From Zygophlyctis sp. KS116 (lineage: Eukaryota > Chytridiomycota): a stretch of DNA of 64,000 nt. How positions within the stretch are numbered: position 1 is the stretch's first letter; every line of letters begins with the position of its first letter. The stretch lies in assembly GCA_054661495.1 (NCBI GenBank), contig BAAFSQ010000012.1, forward strand, positions 1-64,000, read 5' to 3'. Below the pieces are notes generated by a model. That model made no database searches and was not told the DNA's origin. It was given only the letters and a program-made list of their open reading frames with translations. The position numbers and the translations under genes were made by a program. This document shows positions 37,146 to 50,924 of the stretch, piece after piece.

Positions 37146-40100
37146 ATGAGAATTTCAAAAACTCCAACAAAGAGGTTGGCTGCTCCGGTATTTAGTATTG
37201 TTTAATAGAAATAGGTAAAGGAGTTGTTGGAATTTATTGATTCTCTTTCAACCCAAAAGTTGCTTGATATTGCGCTAGAGTTGGATAGGAATGGTTGGCC
37301 CTTTCCAAAATCTGATCTCTTTCATTGGACTGCAGTTTTAAATCAATGGGATGAAGTTTTAGGAGAATTGGTTACTAAATATTCTCTAAAGGAGTTACAA
37401 AAAATAGACTTTTCAAAAGATGATAAGGATGTATTAAGAGGGATTTTGAAATTAACTTGGTATCTATGGGAGAATTGTACAAATAGGAACTTATACGCAT
37501 CTTATGAACATTTAGGGGCTTTATTGAATTCTAATGATCAGCAAATATTACATGTTACATTATTACTTTTAACAAGACCTGCGACAAGAATAAGCTCTCA
37601 AAGAAATTTAAAAAATATTTTTTCTGGTTTACAAGAAAGGTTGATTTGTTTAGCGGCAAATTGGGGAGAGTATTCAGATTTTAAACTTTTTAAAAGAAAT
37701 GAAGCGGATACTATGATTGATAAAGCAAATTTATTATACTCTTTTTATAGATCAAGTGATTCTTCTAAAGAATCAGATAAACAAGGACTGGTTTCTATAA
37801 TCATGGATTTGAATAAAACTCAAAATGAAGGTGCAAAAGAGGTTTTTGATATGATTGTTGAAAAGTATAATGTGCCAAATCAATTCTATTATCCTCTATA
37901 CTTTAAAGTTAGGATATTAAAAGATATAAATGATGCTGAAAAAAGGCAAATATGGGGATGTATAAGGTTACTGGCATTATCTGTTTGTTGTAAGTTTCTC
38001 TTGAAATTTTAAACTTTAGTAAATATATTGAGTCAAGAAACTGCTCAATCTACGTTTTTTTTATATGAACCGGATATTATCACTAAAATAGCTTCTGTTT
38101 TGGATGATTCAGAGTATTCTTTTGATTTCCAGCTTTGTGCAATTTATACAATGGAGTCTCTTTGTCATTTTAGATCCAAATTATCAGATGTGCTGTTAGC
38201 CGTAAATGCAAGTGTAAATCATGGTATTTTGTTAAATTTGATTCGTAAAATGATTGGAAATTGTAAGTTTATATACATTAAAAGGTAGCGATTCCATTTG
38301 AATTGGCAGAAGCTTTGAATTCATTGGTGGCTTATATTATTTCTACTCAGTCTGGGGGAACAATGCTTATAAGTGCTGGGATTATACCAGTGCTTCTTGG
38401 TACAGTGGCTGAGAATTCCTCTACTAGAGTAATATTTTTTAATTTTACAAATAGAGCGTTACTAAAAGTGTTAATATTTTAGATAACATTCTGTATGGAT
38501 TCCCGTCTTCTTTTAATGTCTTTATGGAATCAAATGGACTTGAGATTATTGTGAAAAGGATTGAATCAGAGGTTTCTCTATGCTTGAATACTTTTGATTC
38601 AAGTGGAGACGGGGCAACACTTCCATTTGATCGTGGAACTCTTTTACGCTCTTTGCTAAAGTTTGTGATGCATTTAATGCAAACATCTGGATCCGCTGAT
38701 CGTATGCGGAATCTCATTGAGAGTACGCTGCCGAAATCTATCCTGTTCATATTAGATAACTCAAAGAGCTTTGGAGCAAATGTCTTTGGGATTGGTATGC
38801 TAAAGTATTTTATTTAACACTAAAGCTATTAATATTATGGCCACATTTATTCATAATGAGCCAACTTCTTTGAATATTCTACAGGAAGCTAAACTACCAC
38901 AGGCATTTTTAAAATCAATCACCTCATCCATGCCTGTCTCTGCAGAAGTCATTTCAGCTATACCAAATGCTTTTGGTGCTATTTGCCTCAATTCGGCTGG
39001 ATTAGAAGCATTTAATGAATCTAATCCAATCCATACTTATCTTCAGGTTTTCACAGATAAAGAAAATCTTCGCACTGTGCAGGATAATGACGTCCCGCAT
39101 TTGGTTGGGAATTCAATGGATGAGCTTATTCGCCACCAGCCAAGTCTGAAAGAGTCAATTATAAGTGCTCTTGTTTCAATGCTGTCAAAAGTTGTTGAGC
39201 TTGGAGATTTTTATGCGGAAGAAAAATTGGAGAAAACCGTATTGATCCTTTCCTCCTCAGATTTGCCACTTAAACAAATCAATAATAAGGAACAACAAAA
39301 AGAAGAAGATATTGTGATCATGATTGATGTTGTTTCAAGGGTGATTTTTAATTTGAATTAATTCGATAGTTGCTTGAAGGCCTCTTCCAAAATGTAGCAC
39401 ATGCTCCTGATTTTATCCGATTGGGAGGTGCAGAAACCCTTCGGCAGTTATCGCAGCTGCGATGTATTCCGTATGACTTCACATCTACTCCATCTTCATT
39501 TACTCTCTCTTATCTTTTCAGAGTATTGATCGAATCGGATCCAAATCGCATCATTGAAATGATTGCCAAGCAAACAAGAAGCACTTTAAGTCTACTTGAT
39601 AATCTGTTGAAATGTTCAGAGGATGGTAGCATGCTGGAAAAATATATTCAGTTGAATTCGGGTATTTTTTTCACTGCTAAACTATAGATTTGACAGAAAC
39701 TGAACAAGATATTGGACAGAAACTTTTTAGAGGTCTGATAAATATTTTGGGCTTAATTCGACTACTGACAGATATGTACTGTACTCATTCTTTATCACAC
39801 ATGAAAAGCTTCACTGGTGCCATTTTGAGCTTCACTGGTGATTTTGGGGAAGGATTACTGGAACTGTTGGGAAAACTTCAAAAGGTTTGCATAACGGAAA
39901 AACTTTTTATCAAGAAAAACGTGCCTGAGAGCTGGTATGAGAAGCCAAAAAAGGAGAAGCCTGCCGATCCAGATCTTCGCATTGTTGGTATCGGTCAGGG
40001 GGCTTCTAGACCCGAATTTGAAATGGATATCATTAGTCCTACTTCTGCAGGGACAGATGTGCAAGGTGATCAAGTTATGGCAACTGCTGAATCAATCCAT

Positions 40101-43100
40101 CAAAATGATTCTCGTATCAAAAATGCTCAAATGATTTGGCATCTAGTTAATGAAATACCATCTGTTGTCGCCAACTTGTTTAAGGGATTAATAAAGCTGC
40201 TTTGGGGGAGAAAGGTTCCGGATCAAAGTCTTCGCAAGTCGTCACACGCGATGACTCGTGAAATAGCATTGGTCATTTGTGATGATTTGATATATACTCG
40301 AACATGTAAATTACTCCTTGATCTAATTGTAGTAAAAAGTATCATTAGTCCCGGCTACCTAAAGTCTGTTCTTAATTTCTTATTCACTCTGATGATGGAC
40401 GATCGATCTACTCCTAGCTTGCAGACACCTTTTGTTATTCACCTTGTGAGAGCCGGATTTTTAAGCCAGGCACAATCAATTATTGATTTATCTTGGAATA
40501 AATTACAAGATTCAGTTGATGATGGTAAATCGGAGGAAATGGCCGACTATCGCTCAATTTTAGAGCGCTGCTTGAATATATTCATGATCTTAAGTAATTC
40601 GACCATGCTAACTGAATCTGCTCATACAATTCACTTGACTAGAGAAAAAGATAAATCATCACCGGATTATTTTGATTCATCAAATCATATTATTACAATC
40701 AGACTGGAAATCTTCCCAACAATTCAGAAACTTTTGAATTCTCCTTTTATCTTGAAGGCTGGGCACCCTATTCTTAAAGCCATTATCCAGATTTTGCTAC
40801 ATATACTCAAGGCCGAAGGTGAGTCTAAAAGTAAAAATAGTGTTTCTAGTACATCTGCTCCTAGCAATTTAAGTTCCGTTGGAGGAAGTCTTGTTGCATC
40901 TCTTTTTGGAAATAGATCACATACAACTGTTGCAGATCCAAATAAAATTCAACAACTATGTGAAATGGGATTTCCTTCTGCTGCAGCTGAACGAGCTTTA
41001 ATACAGTGTGGAAATAATGTAACACGTGCTGCTGACTATCTTCTAACTCATCCTGAAATTGTGGCAGAGGCATCATTTAGTAATCAAGAGCAATCATCAG
41101 ATCCTGCTGGATCTGTGCCTTCTAATAGTACTGCGGCAATATCGAATACATTCTCTAATTCAAACACAGAGCCAATGGATGTTGTGATGGATAATCAAGT
41201 AGGAGAGGCATCCTCATCTGCGTCAGAAACTAGACCTTCTGCAACTCAAGAAGAGGTAGATGATGCGGGACACTCTTCGGACGAAAAAGGCAAAGAAAAA
41301 GCTTGTTTACAGGAAGAATTGGACTCTTTGCGGATTTCTTTCAAGGAGAACCTTCTGGATAAATGCTTTGTCCTACTTGTCGCCATTCCAGACGCCATTT
41401 TTGAGATAAAAGATCTTATTTTTTTGCTAGGAAAATCTGTTTCTGAAGTAATTAAGATTGTAGTTAGCCAGATTGCAGATGGAATAAGTGGTGGTACCGC
41501 AAAAGATTTTGGTGCCCTCGACGTACAGCTCCGCTTATTGGCCTTGATAGCTAATGATCCTAAATATCAGAAGGATGGAATATCGGCTATTGGTGCTCAA
41601 GTATCTGTTTTCTTTAATTTGGTTCGTGACAAAGATACTAGCCCTGTCGCAATCTCTTCCCTATTTTTAATACTGGAGTCATTGCTTTCTGTTTCTGATG
41701 AGCCTAAGAAAGCCATGACTTCTGAAATAGTTGAAGGATTGATGAATGAAGATGCCAAACAAAAAGGCAAGAGTAAGCCCAGAAAAGATGATTTACCGAG
41801 TGAGACGTTCGTCTTTTCGATAGAGGAAAAGTTGACACTTTTAGAATCGGTAGTTAATTATATGAAGCTTGATACACTTGATAATGACTTGTATCACGCA
41901 CTACTAAGGGTGATTGTACGCCTGACACGGCATTATGATCTAGCAAGGAAATTTTTAGAATTGGGTGGCTTGCCTTTGTTATTCAATAGCGAAAAGCTTG
42001 TCAGATTTCCTGCCCAGCAGCAATTGACTTTGATGGTTCTTCGTCATCTTGTCGAAGAGCCGGATCTACTAAAAGAGATATTTAAACACGAAATCACGAC
42101 ATGGTTTTCCCAATACAGGCCACGGGCGGTTGAATTAAATAACTATCTCAAGAATTTCAGTCATCTTTCTATTAGAAATTCAGAATTGTTTATCGAAGTA
42201 ACCTGCTCAATATGTTGCTTATCAAAGTATGATCTTTCTGGAAGAACTCAAAGCTTACTTTTAAAACCCAAGGACCCCGAGGAACATCTAAAAAAAGGAG
42301 AAAATAATGAAGGATCGCCTATCAAGGTGGCCAAAAAGTCAGAATCGGTTGCCAATCAAAATTGCGTATTGGTCATCAGACATATCATAACTTCTATACT
42401 TGCAATCAAATCAAATAAGAAAATTATAAAGGAAAATGACGATATTGGTGAAAAAGAAGATTTGGATCACATTCAGCGATGCTTCTATCTTCAATGTTTA
42501 TCCGAACTCATAATATCTTACTCAGAATGCAGGAAAGAAGTGATAAATGTTAGTACTAAACGAATTTCTGGAAAAACTCCCATTAAATCAACCGGAAGAA
42601 ATCACTTCCTGAATCATCTGTTGCACGAGCTATTGTATAAAGATATTAAATATCTGGATAAAGAGTTCTCTGAAATTCAAGACATGAGTATTCGAAAGAA
42701 ATCAGTTGAAAGTTTCTGGGCATGTTCAGTTCTTTGCGGTTTGTGTGTGGACTATAATATTTCAAAAGTATCGAATTCTATATCAGAACCCAGAAAAGTA
42801 ACTTTAGACGCAATTGGAAAATATCTTAAAGACTCAAATTCACATGCGACACATGGCACAGAGGAGCGTTATGGAATATATATCGCTTTAACAGAACTTA
42901 TACAGCGAATTCTTTCATATAAACCACCAACTTCTGTAGCGGGTTTTGGGAGATTAGCTAAGCCGAATGATGATCATGCTATTCAAAATTCAAAGTTGAT
43001 GCTAGAAGATGGATTTGTTGCTTTGATCACTTCACTAATAGCAGATTTAGATGAACATCATCCTCTATTTAATGGATTGCTGACCAAAATGTTGAAGCCT

Positions 43101-46100
43101 CTTGAAGTGTTAACTAAGTCAGCCATTAGTTTAGGGCGTGCTTCAGAGGAAGCTGCTGAAGCACCCGAAAAGTCCTCACCTTCTGAAGGCTTAAGTGTCC
43201 AAGATCAAGCTATACCTCTTGAATCAGAGGATAATGGTGAATTGTCGAACATATATCGTAATTCAGCTCTTTCCATGTTTGCTCCGCGTAGTGATGATGT
43301 AGAAGGATTTTCCCATGAAGAAGGATTTGAAGAATTTTCTTCAGACGAAAGTATGGATGACGGAGATGAAGCTGTATCTTTTAATTTATTTATTTATTTC
43401 TTAGGATTCCGAAGTGGAAGATGAGATGGAGATTGTAGTACCAGAACCATTTCATGGAGCAAATGAATATGATGACGACTCTGGCGAATCAGATTCAAGT
43501 TCTGATATTCCTCATGAATCAGATGTGATTATTGTATTTTTTTCTTTATAATATCTAGGACGGTGAAGAATGGGAGGATGTCGAAAGTGGGGAGAGTGGG
43601 TCTGGATTGGAGGGTCTGCAGGAAGATGGAGAATCTGATTTAGAAAACGTAATAGAGCTTATGTCCACCGATTATGAAATGGACGAGGAAAGTGAATCTG
43701 GAGAAAATGATGTGGAAGATGAAGAAGATCAAGAAAATTTTGATGCAGATGATTTTGATGCAGAGAGTAATCAAGATGATTCAAACATGCCCATAGAATT
43801 GCAAGATTCCAATTTTGTGCATCCATTTGATCCAGATGAAGAATATCCTATATATCAGCCGATAAATCCTAATATTGATAGGCAGCGGATTATGGAGTTG
43901 GATGTGGGGCCGGATGGATTAGAAATCCACTGGGCGCAAAGAAGCCGCCCTGACGATGTTGTAGATAATGATATCTTTAATAGTCGTCCCGGCAGGAGAG
44001 GTATTACTGACGAGTCTCTTACCCACCCACTTTTGCAGCAGAGAGTTGAAGTGCATAACCATGGCAGATCCGGAGCAAATTCTCATAGACCAGGTGGAGC
44101 TGATAGATCAAACGCAAACGGAGACTTACTGGATTGGCAAGCTTTCGATGACGCTGTTGGTGGAAATGCACTGCAGATCTTGGAGCAAATATTTTCCCGA
44201 ACTCGCGGTAGAGCTTCAGGATCTCTTCGGGTTGTTGAGGTCCCTCCAGGTATTTCCGCTGGTGGTATGACGCAAGGAGCATTTGACTCAGCGGATGAAT
44301 CTGAAGATAATTCACAGAAAGATAAAGTGCCTGGGGCATCTACCACGTTTGATCAACTATCCTTACTTCATTCCTTTACAGTAAATTCGACTATTGATCG
44401 ATGGAAACAGGAGATGAAGTTGATGTATGCTAGCTCTGGAGCAGAAAAGTCATTACGCCTGACACAAGGAATTTTAAATATTTTAATACCTTTGGCTAAA
44501 GAAGCAGCAGAGTTAAAATTCAAAAAAGATGAAGAAGAACGGCTTCTTAGAGAGGAAGAATCCAGAAAGAAAAAAGAGGAGCTTCTCAAGATTGAGGAAG
44601 AAAAGAAAAAAGAATCTGAGTCTGCAACAGTTGAGAAAGCTGTTGCAATACAAACTTCTGCTCCCTCTGATAATCCTTTAAGTGAATCTCACGAGAACCA
44701 AGTTGTGGACCAAAACATTACAGCGCCTGCGGCTCGAGTGATGGTTAATGTCAATGGCCGTGAGGTTGACATTACTGGTAATAACAATACTTCTTATTTT
44801 TAGGGACAGGGATAGATATTACTTTCCTTGAAGCATTACCAGACGATTTACGCCAGGAAGTGATTAGTCAGCACTATCGTGAACAGAGGATAGCTCTTCA
44901 GCCTGCAACTGCTGCAAATAATTCGATTAGTCCTGAATTTTTAGAGGCATTGCCTTTTGAAATTAGAGAGGAGCTTTTACGGCAAGAACAGGGCGACGAT
45001 AGCTCTCCGGAAAGAGGCTCTGCAGAGGATCGCATGTCATCACAACTTTTAGCCAACCTAGATATGCAACTGCGCCAGCAACTTTTTCCGGAAAATAATG
45101 GATCATTTTTGCCTCCTATTTTTGATGCATCATCATTTCGTAGAAGATTGCAGAACGCTGGGTCTGCTAGAATTATTCCCTCAACTGCTGTGGGAGAAAA
45201 GGAAACAAAAAAGTCAAATGCATTGCGACTTGAGCCAATTCAATTACTTGAGAAGCAGGCCTTGATGAATCTAGTTCGATTGATATTTGTACCGGATTGT
45301 ACCACCAATACTTCTCTTCATAGGATCTTAATTAATTTAAGTCAGAATAACAAGTCTAGAAATGATATCGCAATTCTTTTGTTATCAATATTGGCTGAAG
45401 GAAGTGTGGATTTAGCATCAGTGGATCGCAATTTCTCTCAAATGACAATAAAATCAGGGAAAGTAAAATCCATTGGTCCAATTTCTCCAAAGGTTGCCAA
45501 AATTGCCTCAAATACAGATATTCCAGTGAATTTAGGATTTGTAGAAACTGTTCCGAATTTAGTTGCCCAAAGAAGTTTGGAAGCACTTTCCCAACTTGTT
45601 TCATTTAATCCATTATTCATCGATTATCTTCTTTCCGAAAATGATCAACTTTCATGCATCAAAATGGTTAAGACACCTTCAAAAAAACCAAAAGGGAAAG
45701 AGAAGGAAAAGAATGCGATAATTTGTGAATATCCTGTAATTATATTACTTAGGCTTTTGGAAAGACCCTACTTTTTGGAAAATTCTTCATTGTTGGAGCA
45801 GTTGATGACCTTACTTTCGAACGTGTTCAAATTGTTTGCTCGAAATAAAGTTGTGAAGGCAGAAAAAGAAGAAGAATCTAGCTCGAAGCCGGTCAGTGCC
45901 GCATCTGAATCAAGCATTCTAAGCCCTTCAGGAGAATTACCTTCTTCTAGTGATGTGGTAGAATCAAAGGTTAAAAAAATTCATGCACCAAAATATCCTG
46001 CTCTACCGGTTCACAATCTAAAAGCTTTGGTATATGTTCTTTGTGACGGTGTTTGCTCAAGTAAAACATTCCAGTCTACCTTATCAGTGATTCAAAATGT

Positions 46101-47959
46101 ATCTAGGGTGAAAGAATTCAAAGACTTAATTGCGATTGAACTGTCTTTATCCTCGCAAAAATTGGGCGAATTGGTTGTATCTGAGTTAAAAGAACTGGAG
46201 GTCGCCATGAAAAATACTGGAAAGGGTGGAGACGTTGATCCAAAAATATTGTCTATCTTCTCTTCGGCTTCATCTCAGCAAGCAAAGTTGCTGCGTATAT
46301 TGAAAGCTGTTGATTTCGTTTTCCTAAAATGCCAAAGTGCTTCAACTCCACCTGAAACGACTCCAACAAAAGAAAACACTGAGGTCAAGCGCAGTGAAGC
46401 AGCCTTGATCTATGATCAGTTGAAGTTCTCATCAATGTGGACTCAGCTCGGGGAGATTCTTCAAATGATAAATGATAAAACTGATATGATGCATATTGCT
46501 ACCGTTCTTTTGCCGCTAATTGAATCTTTTATGGTTGTTTCAAAACCATACGTCGTTCGAAAACAACAGAGAGCTGCTGCTTCTTACAAATCCTTCCTCT
46601 CAGTTGGAAGACAGAACTCTTCATCAGATATTAACAACTACGACATATTCGTTCATTTTACTGATCAGCATCGAAAAATTTTAAATACTATGGTACGAAA
46701 TAATCCAAGTTTGATGGGTGGTTCTTTTTCATTGCTGGTTGATAATCCAAAAATTTTAGAATTCGATAACAAAAAAACATATTTCACGCAACAAATCCAC
46801 AAAAAAACAAGCAATAACTCATATGGATCCGTACAGGTGAATGTAAGGAGGCAGTACGTTTTTGAGGATTCTTACCATCAATTACAAGGTCGTTCTGGAG
46901 AAGAAATTAAATATAGTAAACTGAATGTCCGTTTTTATGAAGAGGAAGGTGTAGACGCTGGAGGAGTAACTAGAGAATGGTATACAGTTCTAGCAAGGCA
47001 AATGTTTAATCCTGATTATGCATTATTTAAACCCTCAGCGGCAGATAAAGTAACTTATCAACCTAATCGATCATCTGGCATAAATCCGGATCATTTATCA
47101 TATTTCAAATTTGTTGGTAGAATTATTGGCAAGGCTATATATGATGGACGTCTCATGGATTGTTATTTCACCAGGTCTTTCTACAAACTTATGCTTGGAA
47201 TTGAAGTGGACTATAAAGACATGGAAGCTATTGATCCTTCTTATCACAAAAGTCTGGAATGGATTCTAAACAATGAGATCACTGATATATTAGACTTGAA
47301 TTTTATTCTTGAAGTTGATGAATTTGGAAGACAAAGGACTGTTGAATTAATTCCAAATGGAAAGAATACACCGGTAACTGACGAAAACAAGCATGAATAT
47401 GTTCAGTTAATTGTTCAGCAACGTCTGGTAGTTGCGATAAAGGACCAAATTGATGCATTTTTAACTGGATTTCATGAAATTATACCCAAAGATTTGATCA
47501 AAATATTCAATGAGCAAGAACTTGAATTGCTAATATCCGGACTTCCTGATATTGACATTGATGACTGGTAATATTTTTAATGATTAATCTTCAGGCGAAA
47601 CAATACAGAATATTCAAATTACACACCTGCTTCTCCTCAGATTCAATGGTTTTGGAGAGCTGTTCGCTCTTTTAGCCAAGAAGAACGTGCAAAATTGATT
47701 CAATTTGTTACTGGTACATCAAAAGTGCCTCTTGAGGGCTTTTCTCGTCTGCAAGGCTCAAGTGGAGTTCAGAAATTTCAAATTCACAAGGACTTTGGAA
47801 ACATTAACCGACTTCCAAGTGCTCACACCTGGTAAGAAATCTATTTTAAATATTAGCTTCAATCAGTTGGACATCCCTGTGTATGAATCTTATGAGCAGC
47901 TAAGGTCAAATTTATTAGTCTCGATTTCAGAGTGTGGCACTGGCTTTGGTTTTGCTTAA
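37146..47959 (+). CDS. TOM1: Giant HECT E3 ubiquitin ligase Tom1/HUWE1
   Basis: Thirteen exons (first 37146-37187, main ones 39688-43373, 43559-44777 and 44804-47567, last 47857-47959) encode 3,494 residues. The N-terminal half holds helical DUF908/DUF913 armadillo repeats. A UBA domain near residue 1200 reads [20 protein letters not shown]. An acidic region follows, then ubiquitin-binding UBM helices ([14 protein letters not shown] and [14 protein letters not shown]). The HECT domain starts near residue 3160 ([19 protein letters not shown]). The catalytic Cys is in LPSAHTCFNQLD, near residue 3461, and its codon is split by the last intron. Family roles include turnover of orphan ribosomal proteins, histones and stress targets. 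The UBA is kept, unlike in some yeasts. Confidence 0.97.
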
Positions 47960-48130
47960 AAATAATAAACGAGTTTCGCAATATAATCAAACCGATCATG
48001 TGGAGTGGTGGACGAGAAGAAATTCTCTTAAATTCCACTGCTGTATACACAGCCTTGAATCTGATTTGATTTTTCGCGTGGAACCGCGACAAATGATTGT
48101 CTTCCGAATAAGTAATCATACGTGACGATT

Positions 48131-50513
48131 ATGCTCCAAGATCTTTCCAATCTAGAAGCTGATTTTGCAGCCGAAGCAAAAGAATCTGCGATACAAAGAA
48201 TTTCTGACATCCTGAGACATCCCGATGATTTGACTAATAAGCTGGACAAAATTCGCAAAAAAATCGGACATGAGCGAGCAGCCGTTGAGGCACAATTAAA
48301 GACTGCATTAGAAGCTCAATTGGAGAATGTTGGCAGGGGGTTGGATGCAGTTCAAATGTGTCAAAATAAGACTCTGAATATGAAGACTTCTCTTCAGTCA
48401 ATGGACAGTCTCTGCGCAAATTCCCAAAATTCAATCAAAAACTATAATTATATAAAAAAAGTAATTGCATTCTTGTCTAAATGTAGATTTCAAAAACTCA
48501 CCAGAACTTTACAGAGGTACATACCATTTATTTGATGACAGACAAAAATGATGGCAGATCGTTTCAAAACGTTGAATGATCAAATCGAGCGAATTTCAAT
48601 TTTATTCGAGCAAGATTTCTCAAATTTGATTGGGCCTAATCCAAATATGCTCTTTGTTCATTATCAATTGCAGCAACTCGAGAAATTTAGGTACTTTTAT
48701 TTTAATCACGGAATAGAAATGATACAATGATAAAAGGTAGAGGCTCTTCAATTGATATTCTAAGCATTCCCAGTAATGCATTTAAAAGAGTTGATGTTTT
48801 GGAGCAAAAATTTGACAAATATATATGGGAAATATCCACAAATATCTTGGAGTTATTAAAGACTAATAACTATTCTACAATTGTCCGGCTGATCAAAATC
48901 ATTGAGATGGAGGAGAGGGCCGATGAATCAGCTGCCATTTTGGATAACGATAATTCTGATCCATTAGAGAAACCTCTAGAGCTGGAATTTACAAGAGGGA
49001 GGAAGATCAAGGCGTATCGCATTAAATTCTTCGATACTCTACGTAATCTGGTAGTTAATAACCTCAAAAAAATATTTAATCAGTATTCGGATGATTCTGA
49101 TAGTCTTTTAAGAGAAATGACTCTCTTAGTGGATGATTTGGTTTTAGTTCATGATGAATTGGTTCCTCTCTGCCCAAAAAGCTATAATATTTTTCGATTT
49201 TTTGTATTGGAAACTCATAGAGCAATTCATGATACACTGGAGCAAATAGTCATAGAAGGTAATATTGGACCTGGAGAGATATTACAGCTTTTAAAATGGG
49301 TTAGAAGCTATTATACGGATATGCGAACACGACTTGATGTTTCAGAAGAGCTGTTAGAGCCTCGTCTTTTAGGAGATCGAGAGGAAGAATTAGTTTCTGG
49401 TTATATTTCTCTTGTAAGAGATAAGCTGACTGAATGGCTTGCAAATATTTTACAAAACGAATCTGTGCATTTTTTATCTAGAAGTGGTCCGCCTGAACAG
49501 GATGCTGAGGGGCACTATCTATCTGGTGGCTCTGTAATTGTCTTTAAAATGTTTAATCAGCAATTGGATGTGGCACTCTCATCCTCTAAAGGGCAGCTTC
49601 TATATGATGTCGTACTGGTATGTACAGACGTTCTTGAAGAGTATCAAAACACTTGGATGAAACTTTTAGACCAAGAATATCAGAAATTTGTCGAAAAATC
49701 ACACGATTTAACTGATGGTCTTCCAGAGTATGTGATGGCGTTTGCCAATGATTCACTGAAAAGCTCTGAGTTTTCAGAAAATATCAGAGAACGTTTAGTT
49801 AATGAATCAGAAGATTCATTCAAGCCTTTGTTGGAACAAAAGATCAAACAATTGCTGGAGGGTTTTATGAAATTGACAAAGAAGGCTTATCAAGTGTTGA
49901 TAGATATTGTTCTACAAGATACAAAGCCAGCCATAAATCTATTAAACAGCTCACCGCAATGGTATGAACAGCCAGTTATGAATTTTATTGTTGGAACTTT
50001 TGATGATTATTGTGAAGATTTTAGGATCCATTTGAATGAATATGTATTTAATAAGCTTATGGTACGTGAATAAGAAACCGATACTAACTCTAGACTGATT
50101 TGCTTGATAGATTTCTAATACTTTATATTGAAACATTTAAAGGGAAAAATGTTAAATTTAATATTCCAGAAGCAGGCGATAAGTTACGAAGTGATTTAAA
50201 CAGCATCATTGAATTTTTTGCAAAATCTAAATCACAAAAAAGAATCAAGGCATCTTTTGAACCGATTGATCGCCTTGTGTCACTGATTGAATCTAACCCG
50301 CGACTTCTTTACATTGACTTTTTCGGACTCTACAAGGCATTTCCAGACGTGAATGTAGACTTTATAGAAAAAATGTTGAGTAAAAGATCTGATATGGATA
50401 AATCACAAATCAGGGAAGTTATGGAAGGAATCAAGTCTAAAGTTCAAGAAGACATGAGTAATAGTAATTATAAACCAGCAAATACCATCTTCTCTCGAGT
50501 TAATTACAAATAG
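48131..50513 (+). CDS. SEC6: Exocyst subunit Sec6/EXOC3
   Basis: Exons 48131-48460, 48487-48516, 48542-48690, 48717-50061 and 50094-50513 encode 757 residues, the usual Sec6 length. The N-terminal coiled coil (AIQRISDILRHPDDL) is followed by the helical rods, with LEKFRNDTM, DVSEELLEPRLLGDREEEL and QEYQKFVEK. The C-terminal domain contains VDFIEKMLSKRSDMDK. Exocyst tethers secretory vesicles to the plasma membrane. The second exon is only 30 nt. The intron before the last exon has a perfect ACTAAC branch site. The upstream 171 bp after TOM1 show no gene. Confidence 0.9.
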
Positions 50514-50541
50514 AAACTATTTTACTTAAATTCAAAAGCTG

Positions 50542-50839
50542 CTAATGACATTCCAAAACTCCAAAATTGATTCCTAATTTCAACATCCCCTGATTTCCTC
50601 GCTCCGTGAGCAATCCTTTTCCAATTTTAGAAAATGCATCCTGTATATTATGATTGCATAACCATGTATGAATTTCTATAGATTTTTGAGCATTTCCAAA
50701 CCAGTATCAGTTACACAAACTATTCCATTGACTCTATCCTTATTGATCCCAATTCTTTCCAGTAAGCAATCGTTTCCTTATCATCTCCCTTGAGCATAGA
50801 ACCAGGTCCTCCATGGCTGATAAATGCCAACTTTGCCAT
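50542..50839 (-). CDS. Small three-exon gene of unknown function
   Basis: Exons 50839-50803, 50776-50702 and 50675-50542 are separated by two 26-nt introns, with good GT...AG ends and matching phases, giving 81 residues. The protein starts MAKLAFISHGGPG and includes INKDRVNGIVCVTD and GLLTERGNQGMLKLG. Three different frames only make sense when spliced, which argues for a real gene. The family is not recognised. A longer 5' version through 50948 would need a 19-nt intron and would overlap HROB exon 1. Confidence 0.45.
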
Positions 50840-50924
50840 TTGCTAGAGAAAGTGTAATGACTCCTGGCGAGAAAGTGCATCGGATACAACCTGTTCCTTT
50901 CCTGGTCTGACGATTAGGAAGAGA

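Noticed and set aside
43200-43400. Gene break in TOM1 where several open frames end
   Set aside because: Introns at 43374-43404 and 43534-43558 join the frames exactly, and the total coding length is a multiple of three.
44019-44346. Two long minus-strand open frames inside TOM1
   Set aside because: They lie antisense to the conserved acidic/UBM region of TOM1 and have no homology or splice context.
47859-48119. Minus-strand open frame of 86 codons between TOM1 and SEC6
   Set aside because: It overlaps the last TOM1 exon, has no motif and starts without support. It is most likely a shadow.
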